This document shows, one piece after another, positions 33,528-43,754 of a DNA stretch of 64,000 nt. The position numbers and the translations under genes were made by a program. The notes beneath the pieces are model-generated. The model searched no databases, was not told the DNA's origin, and saw only the letters and a list, made by a program, of their open reading frames with translations. The stretch's first letter is position 1, and every line of letters begins with the position of its first letter. Source of the stretch: Macrotrachela quadricornifera (lineage: Eukaryota > Rotifera > Eurotatoria > Philodinida > Philodinidae); NCBI GenBank assembly GCA_022393335.1, contig JAJEKB010001448.1, positions 29,938 through 93,937 on the forward strand, written 5' to 3'.

Positions 33528-33892
33528 CAACCTGTTCTTACAAATTCTAACTGTGTGTTGGATAGAACACGTTGCCTATTGTAGACACTTTCGAATAAAA
33601 AACCTTCTAATTAGAATCAATACAACAGTGATATTAATCAAGAATACTTCCTGATTATTGAAACAAATGATTAAGTTATGTGACGTATATAATGTAAATT
33701 TAAATAATTGAACATATTTATATGCCATTGCATGTGGAATACTCAATTGAATCTCTCCCAGAAAACACCCAACTACAAAGTTTATGTAGTGCGAGTAATG
33801 TCACATTTTGATGTCTACATATAAACATGTTGCAAATACTAATTATATTTGCATGTGTAGTTGCATCCAAATTTGAGTGAGAGAGACAAGGC
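33528..33892. other. 3' flank of glycine-zipper gene
   Basis: AATAAA at 33595-33600 could serve as its polyadenylation signal. Otherwise plain AT-rich DNA. Confidence 0.4.
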
Positions 33893-36061
33893 GGATCCTA
33901 GTGGATTCTAGAATTCATCAGGATCTACCAGAATCCGTCGAATTCATCGGAATCCACTAGGATGCATAAAATTCCGAAAAGTAAATATAACAAAACGAGA
34001 AAAAAACAGATTTTTTTATCGTAGATTCTCGTGGATTCCGATGGATTTTAGTGGATCCTAGTGCATCATGGTCAAGACGAAATGACATATTGCTGTACTC
34101 CTTATTTGAAACTTATCTTGTAGTACTAATAGTAACGTTTTGAGAACTATATTGGAGTACTATTTGAGACCTATTTAGATGTCCTATTAGTCATTTTTTA
34201 AGGGTTACTTTGGAGTGCTATTGGTACTTAGTTCGGGGTTATCTGTTAGTGCTATTAATAACTTTTTGAGGACTATTTGAATGTACGATTTGTAAACCTT
34301 AGAGGGTGATCTTAGAGTACTATTGGTAACTCTTTAATAGATGTCTGGGGATACAGTTAGTAACTTCTCAAGGATCACATAAAGGTGCTATTGGCAACGC
34401 TTTCAGGGCGATCTGGTGTTTTATTAGTACTTTCTCAAGGGCTACTTATTAGTGCTATTGTTAACTATTTCATGACTGTCTGAGTACTTTTAATAACCTT
34501 CTTAGGACTATTTGGACGTACTATTATTAACACTTTGAAACTGTATCGGGATGCTATTGGTAATTCTTTGGCGGCGATCTAAGGGTACCATTGGTGACTC
34601 TCTGAGTGCTAGTTTGGGGCACTATAATTAGCTTTTGAGGGCTATCTGCAGGTAATATTAGTGACTTTATAAAGGCCCTCTGAGGGTGCTCTCAGCGATT
34701 TTGTGATAACTAGCTGGCGATAGAGAATCAAACTATTAAGGGCTATCTTGAAAAATAGTACTAATAAGTATTTGAATGTCAGCTGAGATAGTATTAGTAG
34801 ATTTTTGATGGATATCAAAAAACGGTCTTGGTAGGTTTTTGAAAACTATTCGAGGATGATCGATGTTATTTTGAAGAAAAACTTAGTAGGCAATCTGTAA
34901 TTATTGAGAATACCCTTCGCAATGTTTAACATAGTCTCAACACTAGACATGTATTGGTAAATCGACCGCAACCCACGTAGTTTGATAGAAAATCTAACCA
35001 TTTTATGTTCAAAACTCTGATAGCCTTGTTTGATTAAAATTAAAATAGAAATGCTCCTTGGATTATTATGTATGTTTCAAAATCATGGAATATCTCATAG
35101 GACAATTAATTGAATCTCGATCAAAGGATGTCAATCATCACTCGTACCAATATTTTTAATGTATTCCAAGAGCCTAGGAAGCATCCGAAAAAATGAAAAA
35201 TGTACCAAATAATAATTCTATAGTAATTAATTTAATCAAAATCAAAACTATTAGACAAACGAAAACCATTCATTTTAAAAATTTCAATCTTTACTAACAC
35301 AATAATATGATTGAGCAGATCGACAAAAATCGCTGAAAATCTCTTTACTAGATTCAAACATATCTTTAGCTGCTGTAAGTAACGTATCCACATATCCCTC
35401 GAAAAGTAACCGGTACCAGCCTTAGGTATCCCTGAAAAATTTATAAGGATCACTGTCAGGATTTCGTCAAAATGTTACCAATATCAGCCGCAGATAGCTC
35501 CAAAAGATTAGTTCGATCAGTTTCAGGTCGCTCTCAGAAGTTATTATAACTATTCAGAGATAGCTGTTGAAAAGTTACTGGGATCACCCTCTAGACGCTT
35601 CCAAATAGTTACAGATTCGTTGTTCCAATCGTCACAAAAAGTAACTCAGACGACATCCACGCGAATCTAGAATGCTACCACAACTGCTCCAGATATTCCT
35701 AAACAACTTACTAACAGTACCCTCAGGTAGCCCTCGAAAAACTACTAGTAGTGGCTGGAGACAAATCGCAACGAGTTATCAATAACATTCACATATAACC
35801 TTAAAAAACCATTAATGATACCCTAATCTAGTTCTCAAAAACTTTCTTGCACTACCACCAGATCGCCCAGAAACAGCTACTAATAGTACACAGTTACTAA
35901 TAATTCCCCAAGTGGTCCTCACAAGGTTATTAATATTACCTGAAAAAACCCAAAGGGTTATTATCAGTATTCTCACAAAGCAATGAAATAGTTATTAATA
36001 GTACCCCAAGTAGTCCTTAAAAGGTTATTAAAATATGGCTATGTATCAATCACTAGGATCC
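33893..36061. repeat. mirrored minisatellite element with ggatcctagtg ends
   Basis: The left end ggatcctagtggattc (33893) and the right end caatcactaggatcc (to 36061) are inverted. Next to the left end, gatcctagtggattc/gaattcatcggaatcc phrases repeat several times (33893-34075). From about 34100 to 34720 irregular copies (30-60 bp apart) of ctattagtaactttttgagg read forward. From about 35430 to 36030 the complement (cctcaaaaggttattaatag-like) recurs. So two degenerate arrays face each other across about 0.7 kb. No credible gene inside. Confidence 0.65.
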
Positions 36062-37033
36062 ATCGAGATATGTAGTAATGTATATATTATGTTAGTTTGT
36101 TTTATTATATGTAAAACATAATCTTTTTAACATTAGGACACTATATCAACGGTTTTGGTCCAGTTTATTGGACATACACCGATTTCTAAGACAATACTAA
36201 GACACGTGAATATAAATTTCTAGTAACCGAAGTCTGTGAAGATAAGTTCGGGTTGTAAAACCCCAGATTAGTACAAGTCTTTCGTAAGTGTTTTAGTTTC
36301 TCGTTTATATTTTAACTGATCCCACGAAGAGTTGAATAAACAATATGATTTTTTACCTCGACCTTCACAAGTAATCGGAAAGACGAGATAATGGTTTTGC
36401 ATCTCATTAGACCGCTATCGATGTAAGTATTTCTGAGCTAGAGCCATAAAATTTGGTAGGCATGTAAATCATGACCATTTCTTACAAGACACAACATTTT
36501 AAGTTGATCCAAGCCTATACAGGGTTTTATGTACGGGAAGGGGGTGGTAAAATCACAATTTTTATTTAAATTAAGATTGAAAGTGACCTTAATGATCCCA
36601 AATCGAAGGAGTTGGTCAAAATGATGACTAAATCATACTCTTCAAAATGAGATGTGTGCCGACCTTGAACATTCATCTGTTCTTTGTGAAAAAGCGTTAA
36701 ACTGTTAAAATCTTATAACTCTGTATTTTCCCACTGAATTGACTGATCCTTGTGAAGCTTTGAAAAAATGTTTTACTCACTAACATTAATACTAATACTC
36801 CGTTTGAGTCCACAGAAAACAATAAAAAGTGCTTTTTTAATATTATCATCATACTTTATACTAATAGAACCTTTTTTTATTCAGATATATATTTAGAGTA
36901 ATTCTCATAATAATTTATTTATTGATCTCCAGTGTTTTTCGAGCGACAGTCGAGGTATGAACGTTTTTAAAAAACTTCTTGCTTTTCATTTGTTTTCTTC
37001 AATATAAATAGTAATATTACCCAAACTCCCAGT
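36062..37033. other. intergenic region
   Basis: No ORF of note. The stretch 36120-36370 contains an AATAAA and is less AT-rich, and could be old LTR or other transposon sequence, but nothing supports a call. Confidence 0.3.
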
Positions 37034-37597
37034 ATGAATGCACAATCGAACGATAAATGTGATTGCAACACGCTCTTTTCCAATTTAAAATACATCAAAC
37101 TCAAACCAAATCTCTACTCGTTCGACGTACTCGGCGACAATGTTCAACTAGAGACGAATAGCGAATGGCGAAAACTAGGCCAGCTGATTGCACGCCACGT
37201 ATCGACTAATAATCAGAGTGCTGTTCTATTGTCCACAGTGAGTCTGGAACATCTGACATCTCACGGCCATTCGACGTCTGACAATTCGAAACGCTTCGAG
37301 CATGGTGGAATTCTTTACATTATAACGTCGATCGATCAGGCTCAACTAGATTATATTGTCCCTGACATAATCGAAAGCGAGGAGTTCGTGTTCGGTCTGA
37401 ATGTATGGTTGTACTTTTTTGAGCAAGAAACAAGAGTACACGAGTTGTGGCACGATGCATATTTCCTGAACGAGATTAAACATATGATTTCAAATTTGAA
37501 CGTGCTGGATAAACTGGATCTAACATACCAGCTGATAGCAAGTGTGTCAGATGGTTGTGAAATGCTGTGGTTCAATCCAAGCTTCAATTTAAACTAA
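37034..37597 (+). CDS. hypothetical protein, 187 aa
   Basis: Intronless ORF with balanced codon use (many C/G-ending codons) in AT-rich surroundings, which argues that it is coding or recently was. No signal peptide or membrane helix. The fold looks mixed alpha/beta: an N-terminal region with a CDC motif, a central HGGILYIITSIDQ strand, VFGLNVWLYFFEQ, a helical stretch, and a C-terminal CEMLWFNPSFN. I do not recognise the family. It follows the glycine-zipper gene by 3.5 kb on the same strand and shares its base composition; the mirrored repeat element lies between them. Confidence 0.6.
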   Translation: MNAQSNDKCDCNTLFSNLKYIKLKPNLYSFDVLGDNVQLETNSEWRKLGQLIARHVSTNNQSAVLLSTVSLEHLTSHGHSTSDNSKRFEHGGILYIITSIDQAQLDYIVPDIIESEEFVFGLNVWLYFFEQETRVHELWHDAYFLNEIKHMISNLNVLDKLDLTYQLIASVSDGCEMLWFNPSFNLN

Positions 37598-39339
37598 TAT
37601 GTAAATGTTTAATATCGATAATAAAGATAAGATAAAAAAATGAGTTAGTCAAACGATTTTGATGAATTGTTCAAATAGAAAGAAACAAAATGAATGATTA
37701 ATATTCTGACTGAACTCTGGCCGATTTTCTTGACTATATTTTGATTTCGACTATCTACTCAATTGATAATTCACAGAAAATCACCAAGATAAATGAATAA
37801 GAATCAAACAAGATAAGGTAGAATGGTGAATTATCGTCGACATATTTATTTTTATCGAATTGATCGTTTCTTTAACGAGAAATATTTTTAAAAATCTATC
37901 GAATTTTGCTCAAAACTCAGAACAAAATCGAAGTGAAAGGAATAGTTTCGATGACAAACGAGTTGAAAAGAAAGACGTAGGAAAACCAATTGGTTTTGTT
38001 ATTAAATGAATTTAATTCTTTTGAGATCGAGACAAAACTTGATGGTTTGGTTTTCTGATTAATTATTGAATAGAAATTCAAAATAAACTGAATAAATCAT
38101 GTTTTTCATCTCGAATCGAGCTTGAATATATTCATATTGTTATTTGAAATTTATTAAGATAAAATTGATGCGACAGATAACTTTGATAAGAATATACCTC
38201 AACGAGAGAGCAAGTAATTTTCATTCATAGTCTTAATTGATTTGAATCTTGAGGGTGAGTTTAAATATCAAAATATCGTGACGCGCTTTGATTCATTTCA
38301 GAATCTCATCAGGTGGTTTAATAATTTGCATAGATAAGAAACTAAATTAGAATTAAATTAAATGGGCAAAAATACAATTCAATAATAATCTCAACTAATT
38401 TATTAATGTTCAGTAGATGATCTGTCTATTTAAATGATGAGTTTTAAATAAGTAGGACCATAACTGGTTTCATTCTAATTTCAAGACCTCAACAGGTAGT
38501 TTAAAATATGCATAAAAACGACGACAGTTCTTTAAATTTGGATAGTAAAAGTATGAGAATAAAGCCGTAATAAGAAAACTAGCAAACCTGTCAGAAGAAG
38601 TAGCTTAGATTATACATAAATAGGTCTTAACTACATTAACATAAAAATGAAAATTATAATCAATGATAAGTTATTATAATTTTAAATATTTTACAGTGCA
38701 ATAAATGTAATATACTATATAGATGGATAACTGAAATATAACCTGATTTGAAGTAAAAAGGTTGAACACTTTAGTTGGATTGTATATAATTGATTTGTTG
38801 TGACATATTTGACATAAAAAATAAAGCATACAATCGATTAATTAGTGAATGATAGTATATAAAAAAAAGCTTAAGCTTACCCTATAAGCAACTAGTTATA
38901 AAGGTTAACAAATTAAAAAAGCTTGTTAGCACAGTCCCTTTGGGGCCAAAATGTAAAACTCACGTACCTTCATAAGAAATGTACTGAATAATTATTAGTT
39001 CTCTTGTCTTTGTTTTAAAGGAATTGTGTAGTAATCTTGATTCTCTCCTTTTTCTTGCTCTTGGTACTTAGAAGAACTCACATAAACATCTTCTTTGCAG
39101 TCTCCTCCCTATTAATATAAAAGTGCAAGCCATGGAGTTTGACCTTGCTTGCTAAAGTTTCTGAGGAGTGCCTGTAAGGGGAGGAGGAAGCACTAGAACC
39201 TCGGCATAAAACTTACATTCACTATTTTCCTCGAAAATATACGTAAGTTCCACAAAAAATGCAACAAGAATATTCCAATGATGTATCGAGCATACGAAAA
39301 TATAACGTTAAGATATTTTATTGATATCATTATATAATG
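37598..39339. other. AT-rich intergenic region
   Basis: About 1.7 kb without genes. AATAAAG at 37620 just after the stop may be the poly(A) signal of the 187-aa gene. A mildly GC-richer patch near 38930-39200 shows no recognised feature. Confidence 0.35.
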
Positions 39340-39919
39340 TTAGGGGCTGATCAAACAGGTGTAGCAACGCCCAAGAATGAACTTTACCGAAAGAAGATTA
39401 TGCTAAGCGTCTGATGGGTATTAAAAGAGACTATTCGTTGGAAATTTCTCCCAACTAGCTGCAACATTACTGCTGATCTCTATTGTCAACAACTAGACCG
39501 ATGTGCAGAAACATTCAAAGCATAGCAAGGAAGAATTTATTTTTTACATGATAACGCCAGACCTCATATTGCAAAGTCGATACATGAAAAGTTATTGAAG
39601 CTCGGATGGGTTACGATTCCATATCTACCTTATTCTTCAGTCTTAACTGCTACAGACTACCACTTGTACCGTTCTATGTCTAATTATTTACGTGAGAAAA
39701 AATTCGATGACAAGAACGACCTCAAAATGGATCTTGCCAACTTCTTCGCTCAAAAATCTCAAGGCTTCTACGAATGCAGCATCCTTTCTCTACCAAGACG
39801 TTGGCAAGAAGTCATAGACAGTAATGGAGCTTACATTGTTGAAAGCTCAGTGTATTCTTAAAGTTAAAAAGTAAAACGAAAATTAAAAAAAAACGCAGAA
39901 ACTTTCTGGTCAGCCTAAT
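39340..39919 (+). mobile_element. mariner fragment with internal deletion (second copy)
   Basis: The left end gggctgatca and the right end ctggtcagcc are inverted and end next to TA. Between them lies only the second half of a mariner transposase, followed by the same run-up to the right end (aattaaaaaaaaacgca) as in the 14.3-kb copy. The sequence is clearly related to that element but not identical (different TIR core), so it is a related subfamily. About half the usual length. Confidence 0.78.
39390..39861 (+). pseudogene. mariner transposase C-terminal half
   Basis: Translation with two in-frame stops upstream: ELYRKKIML, stop, then NITADLYCQQLDRCAETFKA, stop, then FLHDNARPHIAKSIHEKLLK, PYLPYSSVLTATDYHLYRS (second and third catalytic Asp, D34D spacing) and PRRWQEVIDSNGAYIVES. 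The DNA-binding domain and first catalytic Asp are missing. Closely similar to the 14.3-kb copy, including FYE..(S/T)LSLP.RWxxVIDS.GAYI.ES. Confidence 0.85.
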
Positions 39920-40088
39920 ACAAAATAGATGCAGATTATCGGATTATAAGAAGTTGGATTGTCTCACCTTCTAACTGAGGAATTTTCAGAGATACTAAAC
40001 AATTTTAGAAATATAGCTCTAGTATGGGGTTCCTTGAAAATAGAATTTTCACCACTAAAATATGAGTTATTTGAGTTGAGATGCTTAC

Positions 40089-40292
40089 TAAAATTGTTGC
40101 CGGTATATGGCTGATCCCATTGGTCATTCGCTGCACCTATTATAACAGAAAATAATTATAATTTCATGTTCTTCTAATGAAATTATACTCACGTTTCTGT
40201 AATGCTTCCATCATTAATCGCATGTTTGAGTCACGAAGTGAAGTAGCAGCATACTCATCTTCATTGTCTTTGGTACGTAATCTTGATGCCAT
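40089..40292 (-). CDS. small two-exon gene fragment, product unknown
   Basis: Exon 40193-40292 starts MASRLRTKDNEDEYAATS, ends ...MEALQKR at a gtgagt donor, and joins across 56 bp to 40089-40136 (AANDQWDQPYTGNNF), followed by a gtaagc donor. No downstream exon is found; the mariner fragment lies about 170 bp further on. The encoded part is hydrophilic and helical (DSNMRLMMEALQKR), as in adaptor or coiled-coil proteins. Either the gene was truncated by transposon-associated deletion or its remaining exons are unrecognised. The two good splice junctions make a chance ORF less likely. Confidence 0.45.
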
Positions 40293-40646
40293 GGATAATT
40301 ATGAACGCAGAAAATAGAATATAATCACTTGTCGTTGATACTAAAATACAAAGAAGCAATGATATAAATCAAAACAAAAATCAACACAAATACTTACTAA
40401 ATTATTTATTAATTTAATCAGATAAGAAATGTATATAAGTGTAAATGTAAATTTGATCGAAATTATCTAGAATTGAAAGAAAGAAATACTAGACGAATTA
40501 ATGAAAAAATAAAAAATGATTAACAGAAATAAATAATATTGAATATAGAATACAATTGGCATGCAAATAAAATGAGTCCTATAAACATTTTTTATAATTG
40601 TTAATATGCTAAATTGAACTCCGTGTATATCCACTATAGAATCGAA

Positions 40647-42811
40647 CTAGTTGACACCACCGGTTTCATTATTTTCTATTGAGCGGCGTTGATGATGCAG
40701 CATTTGGTAAGCACCGACCAGGTCACATAGCGAAACAACCAATTTTGTTTCATCAATATGACGCTTCCCGTTTAAACCGATTTCGGAGCCCTATATATGG
40801 TAAAAAGGAATAAAACACGTTGACCCATAGAAGTGTATTCTAGATCTTAAGATTACCATGGCGACTCGTTGAATGGCTAATCGAGTGGCACATTGAACAA
40901 ATTCTGTCAAATCAGCTCCGCTGTAGTCTATCATACTTTGCGCCATTTGAGATAGTACTACTTCACTAACATCAGATGCTAATGTTGCATTCATTTGAAG
41001 AGGTTTGATCAAAAACTTCAGTATATCAAACCGTTCTTGTGGGTTAGGGAGACCTAATAGAAAAAATATTCAATATACACAATAGATCAAAACGCATAGT
41101 TTACCTATTTTGATTTTAAGGGTAAAGCGTCCACTACGAAGTAGTGCGGGATCTATCATATCCAATCGGTTTGTTGTACCTGGAAATCAGAAAACCAATG
41201 AAAAATTAGGATATCGAATAATGTCTAAACCCTACCAAATATGACATAATTGTCCATCTGTGTATAACCATCCATCATGGATAACATTTGATTCACAACA
41301 GTATTTCTATTATTACTTTCACCAGACTAAAAGAAAGACAAATTCTTCTAATGACACAGATGAAGAAAACACATACGTGTGCCGAACGTTTTGGAAAGAT
41401 TGCATCCATTCCATCCAACACAATAACATGCAAAGGACTCTCCTTGCCAAACTAAAAAATAATTATTGAAGGATATGTAGTCGTGCTTATTTTTTTTCAA
41501 TTTAAATACCGGTAAAAAATAATGTTAGCACAAGTCAATACTTACGTGTTTTTCATCAGCTAGAGGCTTGAGAAAGAGCTCACAGATGTTACATTCCGAA
41601 TTGCCGACAAATTGATTAAGTAGTTCTGGACCATAGATGACATTAGGCACAATTTGCTGATAGTTACATATACCTCTGATGTATAAATAGATGCGAAAGA
41701 TGAAACAGGTTTTATGAAAATATACCTAATCAAGCTAGATTTGCCCGTTCCTGGTGGTCCATACAATATGATTCCATGAACAAATTTTAAGTCTATATAA
41801 TAGTTTACAACTATACTGTTAAAAGAATCAAAACTGAACGTACTGAGTTTCAACCGTGCTTCCAACGAAAGTTTCCGTGGTTCGAAAACCGACCACATAA
41901 TTTCGTCAATTGCTTTATCTTGTCCGATAATACCAATCTTTTCGACGTCAACAATTGTATTTTTTGGAAGCGTTGAGGAAATATATCCCTCAACCCAATA
42001 GCTGTGCTCCAAATGGAAACGATGTGTTCGCCGCTAAAAATATTTAACATCAACAGTGATCTACTAAAATAATGTTTCATATCTCACCGTAACCTTTGGC
42101 AAGCTCATATGGCCTAGTGGTATTGCATTCGATTGGAAAACCTGGAACACATGACATTGCTCATTTGACTTCACCACCCTCAATTGCCTAAAAGCGATAT
42201 GAAATACATACAACGAAACACATGCTATAATACATACACTCTTAAACACTATTTAAAAAGCCCGTAAAACTAAGCCATGAGGACAGATTTTATCTCTAAT
42301 TCGAACAAATAATAAAAAATGACGTAAAACGTATGGATATACTCAAAAGACTAGTGTCTATAATTAGATAAAATTCTAAAGAAAATTTCTCATTGAAACA
42401 TCACATAGAATTAAATAAACCCTATCTGTAATTTAATGAAAACGATTCACATGGATATCAGATAAAATTAAGTAAACTATAGTGTTATCGAAATCAGATA
42501 AGGTACAATGAACTATTTCGAATGAAAAAAGCATATTTTTAACTTGTTTTGATATAAAAGCTTTTGAGCAATTTATGCAATTTAGTACAGTATTAAGAAA
42601 TCAATTATCATTTGATAATAGGAATAAAACTGGAGGATAGAAGTGCTTAATGATAAGAGAGCTAACGTAGATAGTGTTCTATATTTCGAAAGAAAAAGAA
42701 GTCTTACGGAAAATTGAGAATTGCTGTTTCATTGGGATTAATCATTATAATTTTTTCTTGTGTTGTATCCCAATTTTCATCTTTCGTTTTGATTAGACGA
42801 AGATAAACCAT
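40647..42811 (-). CDS. NSF-derived AAA protein with a single D1-type domain
   Basis: Ten exons on the minus strand: 42708-42811, 42088-42187, 41844-42033, 41726-41792, 41546-41675, 41377-41451, 41236-41326, 41105-41179, 40857-41053 and 40647-40790, all with GT..AG introns and consistent phases; 390 aa. Relation to N-ethylmaleimide-sensitive factor is clear: LYGPPGTGKSS (Walker A, about 142-151), IYGPELLNQFVGNSECNI (NSF: xNGPEILNKYVGESEANI), NTVVNQMLSMMDG, TNRLDMIDPALLRSGRF and DYSGADLTEFVQCA. NSF disassembles SNARE complexes and has an N domain plus D1 and D2. Here the N domain is short and unlike NSF, and D2 is absent. Walker B reads VIVLDGMDAI: the catalytic Glu is Gly (residue 211). It may bind but hardly hydrolyse ATP; a decoy or regulatory paralog is one reading, early decay another. 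Confidence 0.85.
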
Positions 42812-43369
42812 TTGGTGGCGTAGATAATTTGATATGAAATAGAAATGGTTGATATTGGTAAACTGGGTTGAAGATTATTAATCTGAAATTGATAATTTGA
42901 CTGCTGTAATCGAGAGTCTCAACTATTTATATATGCTTCCTCCTGATCTATTATTTTTGCGTGGTGCGCATTAAAGAAATATCTCGTCCTAATATTTAAA
43001 AAAAACTTGTTAATAAACATATTATAATAGAAAGTAAAAAACAAAAATGTCTTTTTGAGTTTTTACAAAGCTAAATCAACGAAGATTAATAATGTACCAG
43101 GTCAGAATTATTACTGCAATAAAAAATGACAAGCGTTTAGAAAGAATGAAAAACTTAATATTACTTATAAATGATCTTTTTTCTTGTAAATAAGAACATA
43201 ATTTAATTATTCACCGAGTTATTTAGAATAAAGTTCTTCGTTATCGGTATTCAGAAATTCTAATGAAGATTCATTGTCGACTGTGTTTCCTGTTGAAATA
43301 GTCTCTAATGTGATTTTTTTATCTTTTCTTTTTGCTTGTATTCTAGTTATCGATCAATTGATCTTAGTT
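42812..43369. other. upstream region of the NSF-like gene
   Basis: AT-rich, no gene; presumably contains the promoter of the minus-strand AAA gene. Confidence 0.35.
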
Positions 43370-43754
43370 ATGGGTGCATTAACAGGCATGTATTGCATCC
43401 AATAATTATGACCTTGCCTCTTCTTTTTCTTGTTTTAGATCATTTAAAATTTGTCTGGGCGAATCAATTAAATCATTTTCTTCTAATGCATTATAACAAC
43501 AGGACGTTATTAAAATGTTGAACTTGCGGAATAATTGTCTAATATGTTCATGTTTTTTCGTTTCATTTTTTAAATAATTTCATCAATTGGTGTATTAATC
43601 CTGTTGAACTAAACGAGGACGATATTTTGCAGATATAAATATATATTGTTCTTGAAATAATTTTTCATATTTCTCTCTTCTTATGGTCACATTCAACATC
43701 AATAATTGGTATTGAGGATGATGATGATGATGGTGTCAATGTATTGAAAGCCAT
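43370..43754 (-). pseudogene. decayed small gene (unknown)
   Basis: The minus strand from 43754 opens with MAFNTLTPSSSSSSIPIIDV then CDHKKRE; after a one-base shift it reads REKYEKLFQEQYIFISAKYR and PRLVQQD, then stops. Later another frame gives LIDSPRQILNDLKQEKEEA. The pieces have helical, charged character and follow each other on one strand, so an original coding sequence broken by frameshifts and stops is plausible. No family recognised. Confidence 0.35.

Noticed and set aside
37034..37597. Suppressor-of-fused-like domain
   Set aside because: A weak impression only (VWLYFFEQ, MLWFNPSF); key motifs not verifiable, so left as hypothetical.
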